Assembly: GCA_022760335.1 (NCBI GenBank)
Contig: JALEGE010000037.1
Coordinates: 1-33,996, forward strand
Length of the DNA: 33,996 nt
Direction of reading: 5' to 3'
DNA from: Hyphomonadaceae bacterium
Lineage (GTDB): Bacteria > Pseudomonadota > Alphaproteobacteria > Caulobacterales > Hyphomonadaceae
Both the position numbers and the translations under genes were made by a program. Shown piece by piece: positions 32,348 to 33,996 of this stretch (its first letter is position 1; every line of letters starts with the position of its first letter). The notes under the pieces were generated by a model that made no database searches, was not told the origin of the DNA, and worked only from the letters and a program-made list of their open reading frames with translations.

Positions 32348-33216
32348 AAGCCCATATTGCGGACCTGACTAAGGCCCTGTCGGAATTCCGGCATATCAAA
32401 CATGGTCGCCCAGGCACGTGCCTTGGTGCCATCTGGCAGCTCGCGCACTTCGCGCAACAGGCTCTCACCGACTGCACAGACATCCACATTGCGCAATGCG
32501 GCTGTGTCTTTACCATTGGTCATGGCCAGCTGCATGATCGCTGGGTCACTCATCATCGACATCATCAGACCCTGAAAAGCCTGCTCATCCTGACGATTGA
32601 TCTTGCCGTGGCGCTGGGGCGAGCGTTTAGCACGTTCGATCATTTCCAGGATGTCGGCCTGCCAGCCAACAGAGCTCATATACGCCGTCTCCAGACTGAG
32701 GCCATGGCGTGCAAGCCAGCGCTCCATTTCCGGTTGGGACATGTTCTCCACACCGACATAGCTTGAGCCCTTGCAAAGCGCATGATTGGCCCGGCGCGCC
32801 GCACCGACTTCCGCGAGTGCAGTATCCAGCATCTCGTTCAGGTCGTTTGCGGAGACATGCGCAAGATGCTCGGCATTGTTCATGATCACCCAGCCAGCTG
32901 CCTCACCCACGGTCTTCAGTTGATCTTCCCGGTTTCCTGCCGAAGTGTATTCCGCCTCCAGGCGCGAATAGGCCGATGCATCTAGCCGGTTCAGCGCGGT
33001 CAGGAAACGCTTCTCTTCTGGCGAACGCATCATTTCTGACAGCGCACTGTCAGTTGGCAGGGCTGCGCGACTTGAAAGCCCATCCCCGGATTTCCCGGAA
33101 AACAGATCGCCGCCAAACCAGGCGAGCAGAAAGGCCAAACCGACAACGACGAGGGTGACACCGCCAAAAACAAGGTTTCCAGCGCCAGAGCTGGACGAAC
33201 CACGTGCGTCATACAT
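32344..33216 (-). CDS. hypothetical membrane-anchored protein
   Basis: 290 residues from ATG 33216, with GGAGG about 7 bases upstream. A short Ser/Gly-rich N-terminus is followed by one hydrophobic helix (about residues 13-35, NLVFGGVTLVVVGLAFLLAW) and a mostly helical remainder of about 250 residues. I see no catalytic motif. Cysteines at about 148 (ANHALCKGSS) and 247 (DVCAVGES) could pair if the domain is periplasmic. The family is unknown to me. Its stop overlaps that of the isomerase-like gene by 4 bases. Confidence 0.75.
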   Translation of the reverse strand: MYDARGSSSSGAGNLVFGGVTLVVVGLAFLLAWFGGDLFSGKSGDGLSSRAALPTDSALSEMMRSPEEKRFLTALNRLDASAYSRLEAEYTSAGNREDQLKTVGEAAGWVIMNNAEHLAHVSANDLNEMLDTALAEVGAARRANHALCKGSSYVGVENMSQPEMERWLARHGLSLETAYMSSVGWQADILEMIERAKRSPQRHGKINRQDEQAFQGLMMSMMSDPAIMQLAMTNGKDTAALRNVDVCAVGESLLREVRELPDGTKARAWATMFDMPEFRQGLSQVRNMGF

Positions 33217-33329
33217 GAAAAGGCCTCCGGGGACGTGACGTACCGGAACCCTACAACACTTAGTTTTCTCAATTCTTACTATAGATTGTGCAGTTCTCTC
33301 GAGTGTCTTTCAGACCTGAAGCAAATACT

Positions 33330-33996
33330 TCAACCCACCCGGCGCTCCACACCCTGCCAATACGGTTCCCGCAGATCTCGGCGCAAGACTTTGCCAGAGG
33401 GATTGCGCGGCAAAAGGTCAGTGAAGTCGACACTTTTTGGCGCCTTGTAGCTGGCAATTCGCGATTTGGTCCAGGCGATGATATCCTCCGGGGAAGGCGT
33501 TTCGCCCGGCTTGGCAACGATGATAGCTTTCACCGCCTCGCCCCAAGTTTCGTCCGGGACACCGATCACGGCAACATCCGCCACGCCCGGATGGCCGAAA
33601 ATCGCATTCTCGACCTCAGCCGGATATACATTCTCTCCACCTGATACGATCAGGTCCTTCAACCGATCATGGATGTAGAGAAAACCGTCCTCATCGAAAT
33701 ATCCGGCATCACCTGTATGAAAAAAGCCGCCGCGAAGAGCTTCTTCGGTGGCTTCAGGACGGTTCCAGTAGCCTTTCATTACAAAATCTGCAGCGATAAC
33801 GATCTCGCCAACTTCGCCCGTGGCCACGTCATTGCCCTCTGGGTCAACGCACCGCACGACAGTGCCAGGATAGGGCACACCACACGAGCGCAGTTTGCCC
33901 CAGGCCGGGTCATGGGCCTCAGGCGGCAGATAGGTTCCCGCGCCGGTCGTCTCTGTTAGTCCATAAAGTTGGGTAAACCGGGCGTCCATCAAATCC
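33330..33996 (-). CDS. acyl-CoA synthetase / AMP-binding enzyme (C-terminal part, cut by window edge)
   Basis: About 222 residues of the C-terminal half are visible; the gene continues past the window end. The ANL superfamily motifs are QLYGLTETTG, GEIVIAADFVMKGYWNRPEA, HTGDAGYFDEDGFLYIHDR, the hinge RLKDLIVSGGENVYPAEVE, and the C-terminal PRNPSGKVLRRDL with the catalytic lysine. The enzyme activates a carboxylic acid with ATP and loads it on CoA. It resembles medium- or long-chain fatty acid CoA ligases; the substrate pocket lies outside the window. Confidence 0.93.
   Translation of the reverse strand, partial: DLMDARFTQLYGLTETTGAGTYLPPEAHDPAWGKLRSCGVPYPGTVVRCVDPEGNDVATGEVGEIVIAADFVMKGYWNRPEATEEALRGGFFHTGDAGYFDEDGFLYIHDRLKDLIVSGGENVYPAEVENAIFGHPGVADVAVIGVPDETWGEAVKAIIVAKPGETPSPEDIIAWTKSRIASYKAPKSVDFTDLLPRNPSGKVLRRDLREPYWQGVERRVG

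Noticed and set aside
1-33996. A new defence, secretion or biosynthetic gene system
   Set aside because: Almost every gene is a recognised housekeeping or common accessory family; no cluster of unknown genes with linked enzymatic domains was found.

Overview
The window looks like core chromosome of a GC-rich alphaproteobacterium. The gene order trpF-trpB-trpA-accD-folC, an AccD with a degenerate zinc ribbon, and alphaproteobacterial-style J-domain and TadE/TadG proteins point that way. A Maricaulales/Hyphomonadaceae-like organism is my best guess; it is inferred from protein resemblance recalled from memory, not from a search. Nearly all the sequence is coding. No gene-free stretch exceeds about 220 bases. 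I see no rRNA, tRNA, CRISPR array, insertion sequence or phage gene.

Layout. 35-1417: an MscS-type channel, converging on a three-gene minus-strand set (4034 to 1421) encoding two TadE-like pseudopilins and a TadG-like von Willebrand A protein. 4251-13340, plus strand: a long tight run, hrcA, grpE, trpF, a SnoaL-like gene, trpB, a glycoside-hydrolase-12-like lipoprotein gene, a truncated VOC gene, trpA, accD, folC, and an AraC/DNA-alkyltransferase fusion. It joins heat-shock control, the last steps of tryptophan synthesis, malonyl-CoA synthesis and folate polyglutamylation. 13397-14352: a three-helix membrane protein and a glyoxalase-type VOC protein.

21093 to 14885, minus strand: a branched-chain-type 2-oxoacid dehydrogenase operon (E1 alpha, E1 beta, E2, E3) followed by an exported dienelactone-hydrolase-like protein. 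Two intergenic gaps in this operon hold palindromic repeats. 22793 to 21308, minus strand: YggT, a DUF167 protein and FolD. A divergent MFS transporter (22877-24109) follows, then a second truncated VOC fragment on the opposite strand.

27741 to 24320, minus strand: bioB, a HAD hydrolase, an unknown lipoprotein, a pterin carbinolamine dehydratase and an SDR. From 27932 to the end the genes alternate in strand: a peptidoglycan-binding protein, an SDR, a DUF1232 protein, a J-domain protein, BolA, an HSL-family esterase, a 2-hydroxychromene-2-carboxylate isomerase-like protein, an unknown membrane-anchored protein, and the C-terminal part of an acyl-CoA synthetase cut by the window edge. Four converging pairs in this last part overlap by exactly four bases at their stop codons.

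I do not find a convincing new multi-gene system. The points most worth a second look are the GH12-like lipoprotein and other insertions inside the trpF/B/A cluster, the two independent N-terminal VOC remnants, a hairpin that would bury the bioB ribosome-binding site, and the repeats inside the 2-oxoacid dehydrogenase operon.
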